Shown here piece after piece: positions 14,527 to 22,437 of a stretch of DNA of 27,482 nt (positions are counted from its first letter, which is position 1; each line of letters starts with the position of its first letter). A program made the position numbers and the translations under genes. Origin of the DNA: Gammaproteobacteria bacterium. GTDB taxonomy: Bacteria > Pseudomonadota > Gammaproteobacteria > Diplorickettsiales > Diplorickettsiaceae. The notes beneath the pieces are model-generated. The model ran no database searches. It saw only the letters and a list, made by a program, of their open reading frames with translations, and was not told the DNA's origin. The stretch covers positions 1 through 27,482 of the forward strand of contig JABDBU010000006.1 in the NCBI GenBank assembly GCA_013288455.1, in the 5' to 3' direction.

Positions 14527-15234
14527 ATGTTATTTTCTAACAGCGATCCAATAGAGATCAATAAATTTTCGGCAATGGCTGAGGAATGGTGGGATCCAAC
14601 AGGCCCCTGCAGGCCCTTGCATGTTATCAATCCGGTACGCTTGTTGTTTTTAAAAACATACGTTCCTTCTCTGCAGGAGCAAAAAGTAATCGATGTCGGT
14701 TGCGGAGGTGGGTTACTGAGTGAAGCGCTAGCCCGAGAAGGGGCCTGTGTTACCGGAATTGATACGAGTGATATGTTAATAGAAGTTGCAAAGCAACATG
14801 TAAATCAAGATGTGCTGAACGTCCGCTACCTGAACGAAGATGCAGAAATCATGTCTGAAAAAGAGCGAGGTTGTTTTCACGTTGTTTGTTGCATGGAACT
14901 ACTTGAACATGTTCCTGATCCTAGCGCTTTGATTCAGACCTGTAGCGATCTCGTTACGCCCGGAGGCTGGTTATTTTTTTCTACGATCAATCGAGATCTT
15001 TGTGCTTACCTGGCGGCTATTGTTTGTGCCGAATATTTGTTAAAACTCTTGCCAAAGGGAACTCATCAGTATGAAAAATTTATTCGACCCTCGGAGCTGG
15101 CTGCCGCAGCGCGTAAAGCGGGTTTAAGTTTACAAAAACTGCAAGGTATACATTATAATCCTCTTACCCACGTGGCAAGCCTGACCAACGCAATAAGGGT
15201 GAATTATATCGCTGCTTTCCAAAAGCGAGTGTAG
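14527..15234 (+). CDS. ubiG: Ubiquinone biosynthesis O-methyltransferase (3-demethylubiquinol / 2-polyprenyl-6-hydroxyphenol methylase)
   Basis: SAM-dependent O-methyltransferase that acts twice in ubiquinone synthesis, on the catechol intermediate and on demethylubiquinol. It has 235 residues (E. coli 240). The SAM-binding motif I is VIDVGCGGGLLSE (DVGCGGG at 56-62), with GIDTSDMLIEVA as motif II. The family-specific AEEWWDPTG-(11 residues)-NPVRLLF lies near the N-terminus, and the C-terminus has THQYEKFIRPSEL, typical of UbiG. It is the first gene of a compact cluster: the gph ATG follows its stop by 3 bases. The start is the only reasonable ATG, though the Shine-Dalgarno sequence is poor. 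Confidence 0.96.
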   Translation: MLFSNSDPIEINKFSAMAEEWWDPTGPCRPLHVINPVRLLFLKTYVPSLQEQKVIDVGCGGGLLSEALAREGACVTGIDTSDMLIEVAKQHVNQDVLNVRYLNEDAEIMSEKERGCFHVVCCMELLEHVPDPSALIQTCSDLVTPGGWLFFSTINRDLCAYLAAIVCAEYLLKLLPKGTHQYEKFIRPSELAAAARKAGLSLQKLQGIHYNPLTHVASLTNAIRVNYIAAFQKRV

Positions 15235-15237
15235 TTG

Positions 15238-15921
15238 ATGTTGTCTACAACATTTTCTAATTCAAAAATTACTGCCGTGTTGTTTGATTTGGATGGAACG
15301 TTACTAGATACAGCACCTGATTTAGCGGGGGCATTGAATGCGCTTTTATTAGCGCGGCGTTCTCCCCAGTTGCCGTTGACAACAATTCGTCGCAAGGTCT
15401 CTGAAGGTACTGCTGGGCTACTGAAATTAGGATTTAATGTCACAGATCAAAGTCCTATATTTTCTGGTTTGCAACAACAATTCATCGAATATTATGGTCA
15501 ACACATCTGCGACAAAACCCAATTATTTTCCGGTATAGAGGAACTTATTGATTATTTACAAAAAAATTGTTTGCCATGGGGTATCGTCACGAACAAATCT
15601 ATGACATTGACTACGAAATTGATTGAGCATTTTGCTTTATTACAAAAAGCGAATTGTATTATCGGTGGCGATACCTTGGCGCACAACAAGCCCCATCCGA
15701 AACCCTTGCTGCACGCCTGTGAGTGTCTGGTATGCCTACCAGCAAACTGTGTCTATATCGGTGATTCGCAACAAGATATTGAAGCAGCGAGGTCAGCCGG
15801 TATGCGTAGTCTGGTTGCATTGTATGGTTACATACCCAGCGAAAAGCTAGCGAAATCCTGGAAAGCGAATGCCATGATGCACACGCCTCTGAATATCATC
15901 GATTGGTTGAAACAGAATTAA
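15238..15921 (+). CDS. gph: HAD-family phosphoglycolate phosphatase
   Basis: HAD-superfamily hydrolase that probably dephosphorylates 2-phosphoglycolate. With the ATG at 15238 (preferred over a TTG three bases earlier) it has 227 residues. Motif I is FDLDGTLLDTAPDLAGAL with the nucleophile D17 and acid/base D19. Motif II is GIVTNKS. The motif III lysine is in HNKPHPKPLL, and motif IV is YIGDSQQDIEAARSAGM. The four-helix cap lies between motifs I and II. The E. coli enzyme is longer (252). Its neighbour ubiG matches the common gamma-proteobacterial ubiG-gph pairing, which supports the Gph assignment over other HAD phosphatases. Its stop overlaps a possible hemC ATG (TAATG). Confidence 0.92.
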   Translation: MLSTTFSNSKITAVLFDLDGTLLDTAPDLAGALNALLLARRSPQLPLTTIRRKVSEGTAGLLKLGFNVTDQSPIFSGLQQQFIEYYGQHICDKTQLFSGIEELIDYLQKNCLPWGIVTNKSMTLTTKLIEHFALLQKANCIIGGDTLAHNKPHPKPLLHACECLVCLPANCVYIGDSQQDIEAARSAGMRSLVALYGYIPSEKLAKSWKANAMMHTPLNIIDWLKQN

Positions 15922-15941
15922 TGGTATGTAGAAGGAGCGTA

Positions 15942-16862
15942 GTGAGAAGACGTTTACGTATTGCAAGTCGAAAGAGCCCGTTGGCCTGTTGGCAGGCGAA
16001 TGCAGTGCAGGGTTTGTTAAAAAGGCAATATCCGTCCCTGGAAATAGAATTGATCCTTTTCACTACAGAAGGCGATAGATACACGGAAAGCGCTGGGCGT
16101 GAGTTAAGCGGCAAGGGTCTGTTTGTTAAAGAATTAGAAATGGCCTTACTGAATGATCAAGCCGATATCGCCGTCCATTCTATGAAAGATTTACCGATGA
16201 CGCTAGAAGATGGTTTGCTGTTAGCAGCGATTTTTGAACGAGAAGATCCACGGGATGTTTTGCTCACTCCATCAGGAAAAAACCTAAAACAACTACCGTC
16301 TGGTTCCAGCATTGGTTCATCCAGTTTAAGGCGTCAATCACAGCTACTGGCTTTGCGTGCTGATCTCAAGGTTAGCGTATTGCACGGTAACGTTGGAACA
16401 CGTTTAGATAAGCTTGCTGCGGGTGAATATGACGCTATTATTTTAGCTGCTGCTGGTCTTATTCGTTTAGGAAAATCTGCTTGTATCAGTGAATATTTTT
16501 CGCTGGATTTTTTTTTGCCGGCACCTGGTCAAGGCGCATTGGGCATTGAATGTCGATCAAAGGATGTAGAAACACGAAACTTAATCTCTATCTTAAATCA
16601 CGATCCAACTTCTGTGTGTGTCACAGCAGAACGAACCCTTAGCCTACAATTAGGAGGAAACTGTCAGGTTCCCATCGCTGCCTATGCAGAATGCTTAGGG
16701 GATCAGATATATTTGCGAGGTTTGGTGGCAAAGCCGGATGGTAGTTTACTCATCAAGGTAGAAAAATATGGAAGGCTGGATGAAGCTGAAATGCTTGGAA
16801 TTGTGGCAGCAAAGGAATTAATAGATCGAGGTGGAAATAGTATTTTACAAGAATTGATATGA
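15942..16862 (+). CDS. hemC: Porphobilinogen deaminase (hydroxymethylbilane synthase)
   Basis: Condenses four porphobilinogen units into hydroxymethylbilane in haem synthesis. I take the GTG at 15942 as start, because AGGAG lies four bases upstream and it gives MRRRLRIASRKSPLACWQA, lining up with E. coli HemC. The ATG at 15921 that overlaps the gph stop would add seven residues. Conserved pieces are KGLFVKELE, DIAVHSMKDLP, FEREDPRD, SIGSSSLRRQ, LHGNVGTRL, PAPGQGALGIECR and the dipyrromethane-cofactor cysteine C241 in GGNCQVPI. At 306 residues it is close to the usual 310-320. A T9 run (16508-16516) encodes the FFL of LDFFLPAPG without breaking frame. The gene ends one base from the convergent nth stop. 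Confidence 0.96.
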   Translation: MRRRLRIASRKSPLACWQANAVQGLLKRQYPSLEIELILFTTEGDRYTESAGRELSGKGLFVKELEMALLNDQADIAVHSMKDLPMTLEDGLLLAAIFEREDPRDVLLTPSGKNLKQLPSGSSIGSSSLRRQSQLLALRADLKVSVLHGNVGTRLDKLAAGEYDAIILAAAGLIRLGKSACISEYFSLDFFLPAPGQGALGIECRSKDVETRNLISILNHDPTSVCVTAERTLSLQLGGNCQVPIAAYAECLGDQIYLRGLVAKPDGSLLIKVEKYGRLDEAEMLGIVAAKELIDRGGNSILQELI

Positions 16863-16863
16863 A

Positions 16864-17535
16864 CTAACTTAAAGGTGCCATTACGGTTTTTTTTGGTTCA
16901 GTGGCTACTGTTTTCTTTGGATACTCGCAGAAGGTTTTTATAACACATGCCAAACACTTTGGTTTACGTGCTAAACACGTATAGCGTCCATGTAGAATTA
17001 ACCAATGGTGTGCATTTTTTAAATAGGCTCTAGGAATGACTTTTATTAGCTTTTTTTCAACAGCTAGTGAAGTTTTTCCGATGGCGAGTCGTGTCCTGTT
17101 ACAGACACGAAAAATATGCGTATCGACAGCAACGGTAGCTTGGTTAAACGCCGTATTAAGAATAACATTTGCTGTCTTGCGGCCTACACCAGGCAATTTT
17201 TCCAAAAATTCACGCTGTTCTGGAACCTGGCTGTGATGCTGATACAGTAAAATTTCACAGGTTTTTATAATATTTTGCGCTTTAGTGTTGTATAAACCAA
17301 TAGATTTTATATGATCTTTCAAACCTTGCAGGCCGAGTGATAGCATTTGCTCGGGTGTATTGGCTGCTGCAAACAATGCTTTACTGGCCCGATTAACCGA
17401 CTTATCGCTCGCTTGTGCAGAAAGCATGACGGCAATGAGTAACTCAAAGTGAGAATGATAAACTAATTCGGTTGTAGGGTGAGGATTTTGAATATAAAGG
17501 TGCTGGAAGATAGCAAGACGCTTTTTGGCGTTCAC
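16864..17535 (-). CDS. nth: Endonuclease III
   Basis: Base-excision-repair DNA glycosylase/AP lyase for oxidised pyrimidines. The 223 residues include the helix-hairpin-helix LPGVGRKTAN with catalytic lysine K120, the catalytic aspartate D138 in VAVDTHIF, and the four iron-sulfur cysteines C187, C194, C197 and C203. All of these are at the same numbers as in the E. coli enzyme, so it should be active. The start is GTG at 17535, giving MNAKKRLAIF. It lies one base after the stop of the upstream regulator gene (TAACGTG), so the two are probably co-transcribed and coupled. An extra dozen residues sit at the C-terminus. It converges with hemC with a one-base gap and no terminator between them. 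Confidence 0.97.
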   Translation of the reverse strand: MNAKKRLAIFQHLYIQNPHPTTELVYHSHFELLIAVMLSAQASDKSVNRASKALFAAANTPEQMLSLGLQGLKDHIKSIGLYNTKAQNIIKTCEILLYQHHSQVPEQREFLEKLPGVGRKTANVILNTAFNQATVAVDTHIFRVCNRTRLAIGKTSLAVEKKLIKVIPRAYLKNAHHWLILHGRYTCLARKPKCLACVIKTFCEYPKKTVATEPKKTVMAPLS

Positions 17536-17536
17536 G

Positions 17537-18181
17537 TTATTTTTTCTTTTTGAAATCCATCCGAGATTGTATCATCACGCCTAAAAATTTATGCGGCTTG
17601 TCTAGCAACAAGGTTTTAAAATCTGGATTGAGCGGCTTGAGAATGGTGTGTTCACCATCGATTAAAACTTGTTTGAAATTCGGCAAATGCTGTCCTTCGA
17701 TATGGACGATGGCAAAGTCCAGGCTGCTAGGACTTAACTCTGGGTCAACGAGAAGAACGGTTCCCTCGGGAAAGCGAGGTTCCATCGTCGTATCTCTCAC
17801 TGTCAGGGCATAGGCATGCTGGCTCAACTCGATATCTGTTGAAACAGTAGGTAGAGGACTTGGTTTCTGTGTCAAACTTGGCCAAAAAAGTACTTGTTCC
17901 CAGGATAATAGAGGAATTTGACGCCAGCCCTGAGCATCAGGATTAAAGGTGCCTGGAATTCGATCAGGTGGCAACGGCTCGGTGCCAAACAATTGATCGA
18001 TAGAGACGGCGAAAAAATTTGCAATGGGGCTGAGCGTAGCTACCTTGGGATTATCCGTTTCCCCCGAGCAGATTCGGTGCACCACGGGCTGACCAATCCC
18101 AGTTCGGCGTGCTAGCTCTGATTCGTTAATCCCCAATTCAGCCATTAATCCCTTTAAAATGGTATGCAGATGGTTCTTCAT
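17537..18181 (-). CDS. LexA/CI-like HTH regulator with an S24-type C-terminal domain
   Basis: Two-domain DNA-binding regulator. The N-terminal HTH_3/Cro-CI domain is in residues 5-65 (LARRTGIGQPVVHRICSG is the recognition region). A C-terminal S24 peptidase-like domain covers residues 115-210. The usual serine position, in the family pattern DSMEP, is a threonine here (DTTMEP, T132), while the general-base lysine is kept (FKQVL, K170). The fold is therefore conserved but self-cleavage may be lost. I use the ATG at 18181 (214 residues). A GTG at 18193 would add four residues but lies inside the palindrome at 18191-18203. It precedes nth as a two-gene unit, divergent from rpsO. It could be a chromosomal repressor or a domesticated phage repressor; no phage genes are nearby. 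Confidence 0.88.
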   Translation of the reverse strand: MKNHLHTILKGLMAELGINESELARRTGIGQPVVHRICSGETDNPKVATLSPIANFFAVSIDQLFGTEPLPPDRIPGTFNPDAQGWRQIPLLSWEQVLFWPSLTQKPSPLPTVSTDIELSQHAYALTVRDTTMEPRFPEGTVLLVDPELSPSSLDFAIVHIEGQHLPNFKQVLIDGEHTILKPLNPDFKTLLLDKPHKFLGVMIQSRMDFKKKK

Positions 18182-18190
18182 GTCATTTTT

Positions 18191-18203
18191 CACTTATTAA
18201 GTG
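18191..18203. promoter_or_regulatory. Palindromic candidate operator of the LexA-like gene
   Basis: CACTTA-T-TAAGTG is a perfect 13-base inverted repeat 10 bases upstream of the ATG of the LexA-like regulator. A two-fold symmetric site at this place suits autorepression by a dimeric HTH protein. No second copy was seen near nth or rpsO. Confidence 0.45.
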
Positions 18204-18331
18204 CGTTGATTTTATCTGTTAATTTTTATAATTTCTAGTGTTAGTGCTGAAACCAAGCGAGTAGTAAGTGGCCCGTATTTTTGCACACTGTCTCTTTTCT
18301 AGAGAGTCACTGACACGCCGTTAAACAGGCC

Positions 18332-18360
18332 TTGTCAGTTGCTAGGATTATGCATAGAAT
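18332..18360 (+). promoter_or_regulatory. sigma70 promoter for rpsO-pnp
   Basis: TTGTCA (18332-18337) and TAGAAT (18355-18360) are separated by 17 bases, about 40 bases upstream of the rpsO ATG. It is a close match to consensus, fitting a highly expressed ribosomal protein gene. Confidence 0.75.
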
Positions 18361-18399
18361 GTCGAGTCCATTTAATCCATAGATAAGAAGGTTTTTTGT

Positions 18400-18657
18400 A
18401 TGTTGGCTAAGCAAGAAGTAATGGCTAAATACCAGCGTTTTTCCGGTGACACAGGTTCACCAGAGGTTCAAGTAGCCCTATTGTCCAGCGCTATTGAACA
18501 TCTCAACGGCCATTTTCAAGCAAACAAGAAGGATAATCATTCACGGCAGGGGCTGCTGAAAAAGGTAGCTTTGCGCCGTAAATTGCTGAAATATTTAAAA
18601 AGAGTGAACTTGCAGCGCTATGTAAATCTGGTTAAACAGCTTGGCTTACGCGCTTAA
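18400..18657 (+). CDS. rpsO: 30S ribosomal protein S15
   Basis: Primary 16S rRNA-binding protein of the small-subunit platform. The 85 residues are slightly fewer than in E. coli (89), the difference being at the N-terminus. The signatures GDTGSPEVQVALLSSAIEHL, HFQANKKDNHSRQGLL and RRKLLKYLK are all present. AAGAAGG is placed 8 bases upstream of the ATG. The gene precedes pnp as in most gammaproteobacteria, where the two share a transcript. Confidence 0.98.
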   Translation: MLAKQEVMAKYQRFSGDTGSPEVQVALLSSAIEHLNGHFQANKKDNHSRQGLLKKVALRRKLLKYLKRVNLQRYVNLVKQLGLRA

Positions 18658-18828
18658 AATTATCAATTAATTAGATTGTTGATTAGATTTGCTGGATAGA
18701 ATTTGGATAAAAGGCAGCTTTAGTAAATGTAAGAATACGGGAAATTGTAGAAGTGCCTTAAAGAAGTGTGTTGTACACAAGTGGATGGTTGTTGCTTTGC
18801 CTGCTTGTTTTTACTTGAGGAAAATTAA

Positions 18829-20937
18829 GTGTCAAATAATCCTGTGAAAAAGGTGTTTCAGTTTGGAAGCTATGAGATGAGCTTAGAGACGGGCGTTGTC
18901 GCTCGTCAGGCCACGGCCGCGGTCTTGGTAACTTTGGAGGATACAACTGTTTTGGTATCGGTGGTTGGTCGTAATTCGCAAGCTGGTGAGCAAAGTGATT
19001 TTTTTCCTTTGACGGTCCATTATCAGGAGCGCAGTTATGCAGCAGGTCGTATTCCTGGTGGATATTTTAAGCGTGAAGGCCGTTCAACCGAAAAAGAAGT
19101 TTTGACTTCTCGCTTGATTGACAGACCGATACGTCCCCTGTTTCCAAAGAATTTTCGCAGTGAAGTGCAAATCATCGCGACTGTTTTGTCATCAAATCCT
19201 GGTATCAATGCGGACATTCCGGCGATGATAGGTGCTTCAGCAGCGTTAGCATTGTCAGGGTTGCCTTTTAGAGGGCCTATTGCAGCGGTACGCGTGGCTT
19301 ATGCTCAGGGCGAATATTTACTCAATCCCACCTTTAAGCAGCTTGAACTGTCAGATTTGGATTTGATAGTAGCAGGAACTGCAAAGGCTGTACTCATGGT
19401 GGAGTCACAGGCTGCAGAGCTTTCTGAAGAAATTATGCTGGGTGCCATTTTGTTTGGGCACCGACAAATGCAGGTTGCAATTCAAGCCATTAACGAATTT
19501 GTTCAGGAAGCAGGGCGATCCGTATGGAACTGGGAACCAAATGTCCCGATGGAACAAGCCTTAGAACAGGAAATTACACAAAGCGTGGTGGCTTCAATAG
19601 CGGAAGCTTACGAGCTTCCAGAGAAGCTTCAGCGTAAAGCCTGTTTGGATGGGTTACGCGAAAAAATTACTAAAACATGGCTGAGTGAAGAGCGGGGTGG
19701 CACAACTAAGGCCATCCAAGACCTATTTTTTACATTGGAAGAGGGTGTAGTTCGCCGACGTATTTTGGATGGGTCGGCACGAATTGATGGGCGTGATAAA
19801 AAAACAGTACGGCCGATTACTATTCAGCCTAGTGTGTTGCCACGTACGCATGGATCGACTTTGTTTACCCGAGGTGAGACACAGACGTTTGTTGCGGTTA
19901 CCTTAGGTACCGATAGAGATGCACAAATTGTAGAAGCACTGGATGGTGAAGCACGCGAAACTTTCATACTCCACTATAACTTCCCTCCTTATAGCGTGGG
20001 AGAGACGGGGCAAATGGGTAGTCCTAAAAGACGAGAGATCGGACATGGTAATTTGGCAAAACGTGCTCTACGCGCGGTGCTACCTAGTGAATCAGATTTT
20101 CCGTATGTATTGCGGGTAGTTGCTGAGATCACGGAATCTAATGGTTCTAGTTCCATGGCAACGGTTTGTGGCGCGAGTATCGCTCTAATGGATGCGGGTG
20201 TACCGATAAAAAAACATGTTGCAGGCGTTGCCATGGGTTTGATCAAGGAGGGAGAGCGTTTCGCTGTACTGACCGATATTTTGGGTGATGAAGATCATTT
20301 GGGAGATATGGATTTTAAGGTCGCAGGGACGGTGGATGGTATTACCGCTTTACAAATGGATATCAAGATTGATGGAATCACCGAGGAAATTATGAAAACG
20401 GCGCTGGTTCAGGCAAAAGAGGGGCGTTTACACATATTAGATATTATGCACAGAAGACTAGCGGTACCTAAGATAGAAGTTTCCCCATACGCGCCACGTA
20501 TTACTACGATAAAAATACATCCAGATAAAATTAGAGATTTAATTGGTAAAGGTGGAGCGACGATTCGTTCTATTACGGAAGAAACGGGTACTTTGATCGA
20601 TATTAGCGACGATGGTTTAGTAAGGGTTTCTACCTCTGATTTACAGGCTTGTCAGGATGCGCTAGAACGTATTAAAAGGGTGACAGCAGAAGTTGAGATA
20701 GGACTTGTTTATGAAGGTCCTGTGGTTAAGCTAACCGATTTTGGTGCATTTGTTAATGTATTGCCAGGTCGTGATGGCCTTGTTCATATTTCACAAATTT
20801 CTGATGAACGAGTTGAAAACGTAAGCGATGTCCTGCGTGAAGGTCAGGTCGTTAGGGTCAGGGTTTTGGAGATTGATAGACAAGGTCGGATTCGCTTGAC
20901 GATGAAGGATCTCGAGACCGCTGATGCAACTCGATAG
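18829..20937 (+). CDS. pnp: Polyribonucleotide nucleotidyltransferase (PNPase)
   Basis: 3'-5' phosphorolytic exoribonuclease and degradosome component. The 702 residues (E. coli 711) comprise two RNase PH domains separated by an all-helical linker, a KH domain (LIGKGGATIRSITEETG) and a C-terminal S1 domain (GPVVKLTDFGAFVNVLPGRDGLVHISQI). The second PH domain retains ARETFILHYNFPPYSVGE, KRREIGHG and the DILGDEDHLGDMDFKVAGT block with its catalytic aspartates. The start is GTG at 18829 with GAGGA 8 bases upstream. The 171-base leader after rpsO lacks a gene. In E. coli this leader is an RNase III target for autoregulation; I could not identify a convincing long hairpin here. Confidence 0.98.
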   Translation: MSNNPVKKVFQFGSYEMSLETGVVARQATAAVLVTLEDTTVLVSVVGRNSQAGEQSDFFPLTVHYQERSYAAGRIPGGYFKREGRSTEKEVLTSRLIDRPIRPLFPKNFRSEVQIIATVLSSNPGINADIPAMIGASAALALSGLPFRGPIAAVRVAYAQGEYLLNPTFKQLELSDLDLIVAGTAKAVLMVESQAAELSEEIMLGAILFGHRQMQVAIQAINEFVQEAGRSVWNWEPNVPMEQALEQEITQSVVASIAEAYELPEKLQRKACLDGLREKITKTWLSEERGGTTKAIQDLFFTLEEGVVRRRILDGSARIDGRDKKTVRPITIQPSVLPRTHGSTLFTRGETQTFVAVTLGTDRDAQIVEALDGEARETFILHYNFPPYSVGETGQMGSPKRREIGHGNLAKRALRAVLPSESDFPYVLRVVAEITESNGSSSMATVCGASIALMDAGVPIKKHVAGVAMGLIKEGERFAVLTDILGDEDHLGDMDFKVAGTVDGITALQMDIKIDGITEEIMKTALVQAKEGRLHILDIMHRRLAVPKIEVSPYAPRITTIKIHPDKIRDLIGKGGATIRSITEETGTLIDISDDGLVRVSTSDLQACQDALERIKRVTAEVEIGLVYEGPVVKLTDFGAFVNVLPGRDGLVHISQISDERVENVSDVLREGQVVRVRVLEIDRQGRIRLTMKDLETADATR

Positions 20938-20961
20938 TGCAAACAATTCAGGTGTAAAGAA

Positions 20962-21046
20962 GCCGAGGTGGTGAAACTGGTAGACACGCAAGTTTCAGGT
21001 ACTTGTGGGGCGACCCGTGGAGGTTCGAGTCCTCTTCTCGGCACCA
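20962..21046 (+). tRNA. tRNA-Leu (anticodon CAG)
   Basis: The 85-base gene folds as a class II tRNA. The acceptor stem GCCGAGG pairs with TCTCGGC (one G-T), and the D arm contains GGTGAAACTGGTAGAC. The anticodon stem CAAGT/ACTTG encloses TTCAGGT with anticodon CAG at 20996-20998. There is a long variable arm (GGGGCGACCC), and a T arm with GGTTCGAGTCC. The CCA end is encoded. It starts 24 bases after the pnp stop with no promoter or terminator visible between, so it may be processed from a pnp read-through transcript. Confidence 0.97.
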
Positions 21047-21280
21047 GCTGACGGCGCGCTATTTTTTTAGCCATGGAATTACGACAGATATCTCGTTTCC
21101 TTTTCTTCCGCTGCTCAACACTACACTCTAAATAATGATGAGCGTCTAAGAGTAATCAAAAAGTACACGTAGTGTTGTTGAGATAGAATGGATGCAAAAA
21201 TAAGTAAACAAAAATTTGATCCCTCACTTTCTTTTTTTCCTAAGCGATTCAAGTGGATTGCGCCACAAATAAATGTGACA

Positions 21281-21309
21281 TTACATTACTTGATCGTATG
21301 CTTTATAGA
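21281..21309 (+). promoter_or_regulatory. Possible promoter of the LysR gene
   Basis: TTACAT (21281-21286) and TATAGA (21304-21309) are 17 bases apart, about 95 bases before the ATG. Each box matches consensus at four of six positions. In such AT-rich DNA this can occur by chance. Confidence 0.3.
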
Positions 21310-21329
21310 TAATTTTATAGAAAAATTAT
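21309..21329. repeat. 8-bp inverted repeat upstream of the LysR gene
   Basis: ATAATTTT and AAAATTAT are perfect arms around a 5-base spacer, about 75 bases before the LysR start codon. Its size and place fit a LysR-type autoregulatory site (interrupted dyad), overlapping the end of the possible promoter. Confidence 0.35.
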
Positions 21330-21402
21330 AGTCATAGCGTTATTATTTCGGTACCATGAGCTCTTGTGTAATAAAATTCATATAATGAAAATTTAAAAAA
21401 AT

Positions 21403-22296
21403 ATGCGCGTTACATTAAAGCAACTCGAGATTTTTGTCGAAACTGCCAGATTTGGAAATGTTAGTCACGCTGCAAAGAGAATGTATCTTTCTCAATCCGC
21501 TTGTAGTATGGCGCTTGCTGCTCTGGAAGAGCAACTAGAAGGTTCTATATTTGATAGGCATGGAAAGCAGTTATTTTTGAATGAAAGAGGACGATCTCTA
21601 CTGCCGAAAGCGATCACTATTATATCGCAGATTAAAGAACTAAAGGATATGATGGTTGAAAACAAAAAAGATAATTTATCTGGGCAATTGATTGTCGGTG
21701 CAAGTAGGACAATTGGTAACTATTTATTACCACAACTCATTTCGGAGTTTTGCGGTTTGCATCAAAACATTCAAATCAAGCTAGAGATATCCAACACAGA
21801 TGTCCTGTTGTCTAAATTACTTGCTTTCAATGTCGATATAGCCCTGATAGAGACCAACTGCTATTTCGATAAAGTGAATGCTTATTTGTGGAGAAAAGAT
21901 GAATTAGTTGTGGTGGCTTCTCCAAAGCATCCACTGAGTAAGAAAAAGAAACTTGTGTTATCTGATATCATGAATGCTTGTTGGTTACTGCGGGAGGCGT
22001 CTTCCCACACTCGCTTGAAATTAGAAGAAGCTGTAGGTGGAAAAATACAGCCTTTTTTAGAATTGGATGATACTGAGGCCATTAAACAAGCTACTGAAGC
22101 AGGATTAGGGATCAGCTGTCTTTCTAAGATAATAGTTAGGGATTCTTTAAAAAAGAATACATTAGTGGAATTAAAGACTCCTTTTTTAAATCTTAGCCGC
22201 GAATTTTATATTTTGATCCATCAAGAAAAATATCAATCTACGATCATGTTAGAATTTTTGAAAAAGTGTGCTCCTGACTTCCGCGTTGTCCAATAG
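21403..22296 (+). CDS. LysR-family transcriptional regulator (YeiE/CysB-like group)
   Basis: DNA-binding regulator of 297 residues, the standard LysR length. The winged HTH is in residues 1-62 (TLKQLEIFVETARFGNVSHA, then AKRMYLSQSACSMALAALEEQL), followed by the linker helix and a two-lobed periplasmic-binding-protein-like effector domain from about residue 92. The LEQLxIF start and the SQSA-S-AL-LE-QL-G--FDR-G---FLNE-GR pattern resemble YeiE-like members, but the ligand cannot be told. There is no good Shine-Dalgarno sequence. The SDR gene follows in the same direction after a terminator and a repeat element, so a shared transcript is unlikely. LysR genes usually regulate a divergent neighbour; here only tRNA-Leu and pnp lie upstream, on the same strand. 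Confidence 0.93.
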   Translation: MRVTLKQLEIFVETARFGNVSHAAKRMYLSQSACSMALAALEEQLEGSIFDRHGKQLFLNERGRSLLPKAITIISQIKELKDMMVENKKDNLSGQLIVGASRTIGNYLLPQLISEFCGLHQNIQIKLEISNTDVLLSKLLAFNVDIALIETNCYFDKVNAYLWRKDELVVVASPKHPLSKKKKLVLSDIMNACWLLREASSHTRLKLEEAVGGKIQPFLELDDTEAIKQATEAGLGISCLSKIIVRDSLKKNTLVELKTPFLNLSREFYILIHQEKYQSTIMLEFLKKCAPDFRVVQ

Positions 22297-22321
22297 CTTC
22301 TGACAAGCCTCCCGTTTCAGT

Positions 22322-22344
22322 ACAGGTAAGTTCTTGCCTGTTTT
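22322..22344 (+). terminator. Rho-independent terminator of the LysR gene
   Basis: ACAGGTAA (22322-22329) pairs with TTGCCTGT (22334-22341), with one T-G pair around a GTTC loop, and is followed directly by further T residues. It lies 25 bases after the LysR stop. Confidence 0.7.
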
Positions 22345-22375
22345 AAAAATTTAGCGAGATAAGGAGTTGTTTAGT

Positions 22376-22432
22376 GGGCGCCTCTATAAATATTGAATAT
22401 TGAAGTACTATGGCAATTTATAGAGGTGCCTT
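22376..22432. mobile_element. Internally deleted copy of the MITE-like element
   Basis: The arms GGGCGCCTCTATAAAT (22376-22391) and ATTTATAGAGGTGCCT (22416-22431) form a 16-bp inverted repeat with two mismatches around a 24-base core. The reverse complement of 22398-22436 matches 8728-8766 at 33 of 39 bases, including core sequence (TACTTCAATA), so it is homologous and not merely similar at the tips. TTAGT directly precedes it (22371-22375) and recurs just after it (22433-22437), a possible 5-base target duplication. Confidence 0.7.
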
Positions 22433-22437
22433 TTAGT

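Larger units (their letters stand above)
21047..21402. other. Non-coding gap between tRNA-Leu and the LysR gene
   Basis: Nothing coding is supported in these 356 AT-rich bases. A T7 run follows the tRNA at about 21062 but without a convincing stem. A possible promoter and an inverted repeat near the right end are listed separately. Confidence 0.6.

Noticed and set aside
16866..16877. TTAAAGGTGCC in nth, and again near 17949 in the LexA-like gene
   Set aside because: Both are within codons of conserved proteins and lack the CTCTA part of the terminal repeat; coincidence.
18743..18765. AATTGTAGAAGTGCCTTAAAG in the rpsO-pnp gap, like the end of the MITE-like element
   Set aside because: Only about 14 bases agree, with a gap, and no second arm or core is found. 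It may be a decayed remnant, but chance is as likely.
22393..22437. Upstream 15-codon extension of the SDR gene
   Set aside because: These codons lie within the repeat element, and the Rossmann fold begins at the ATG at 22438.
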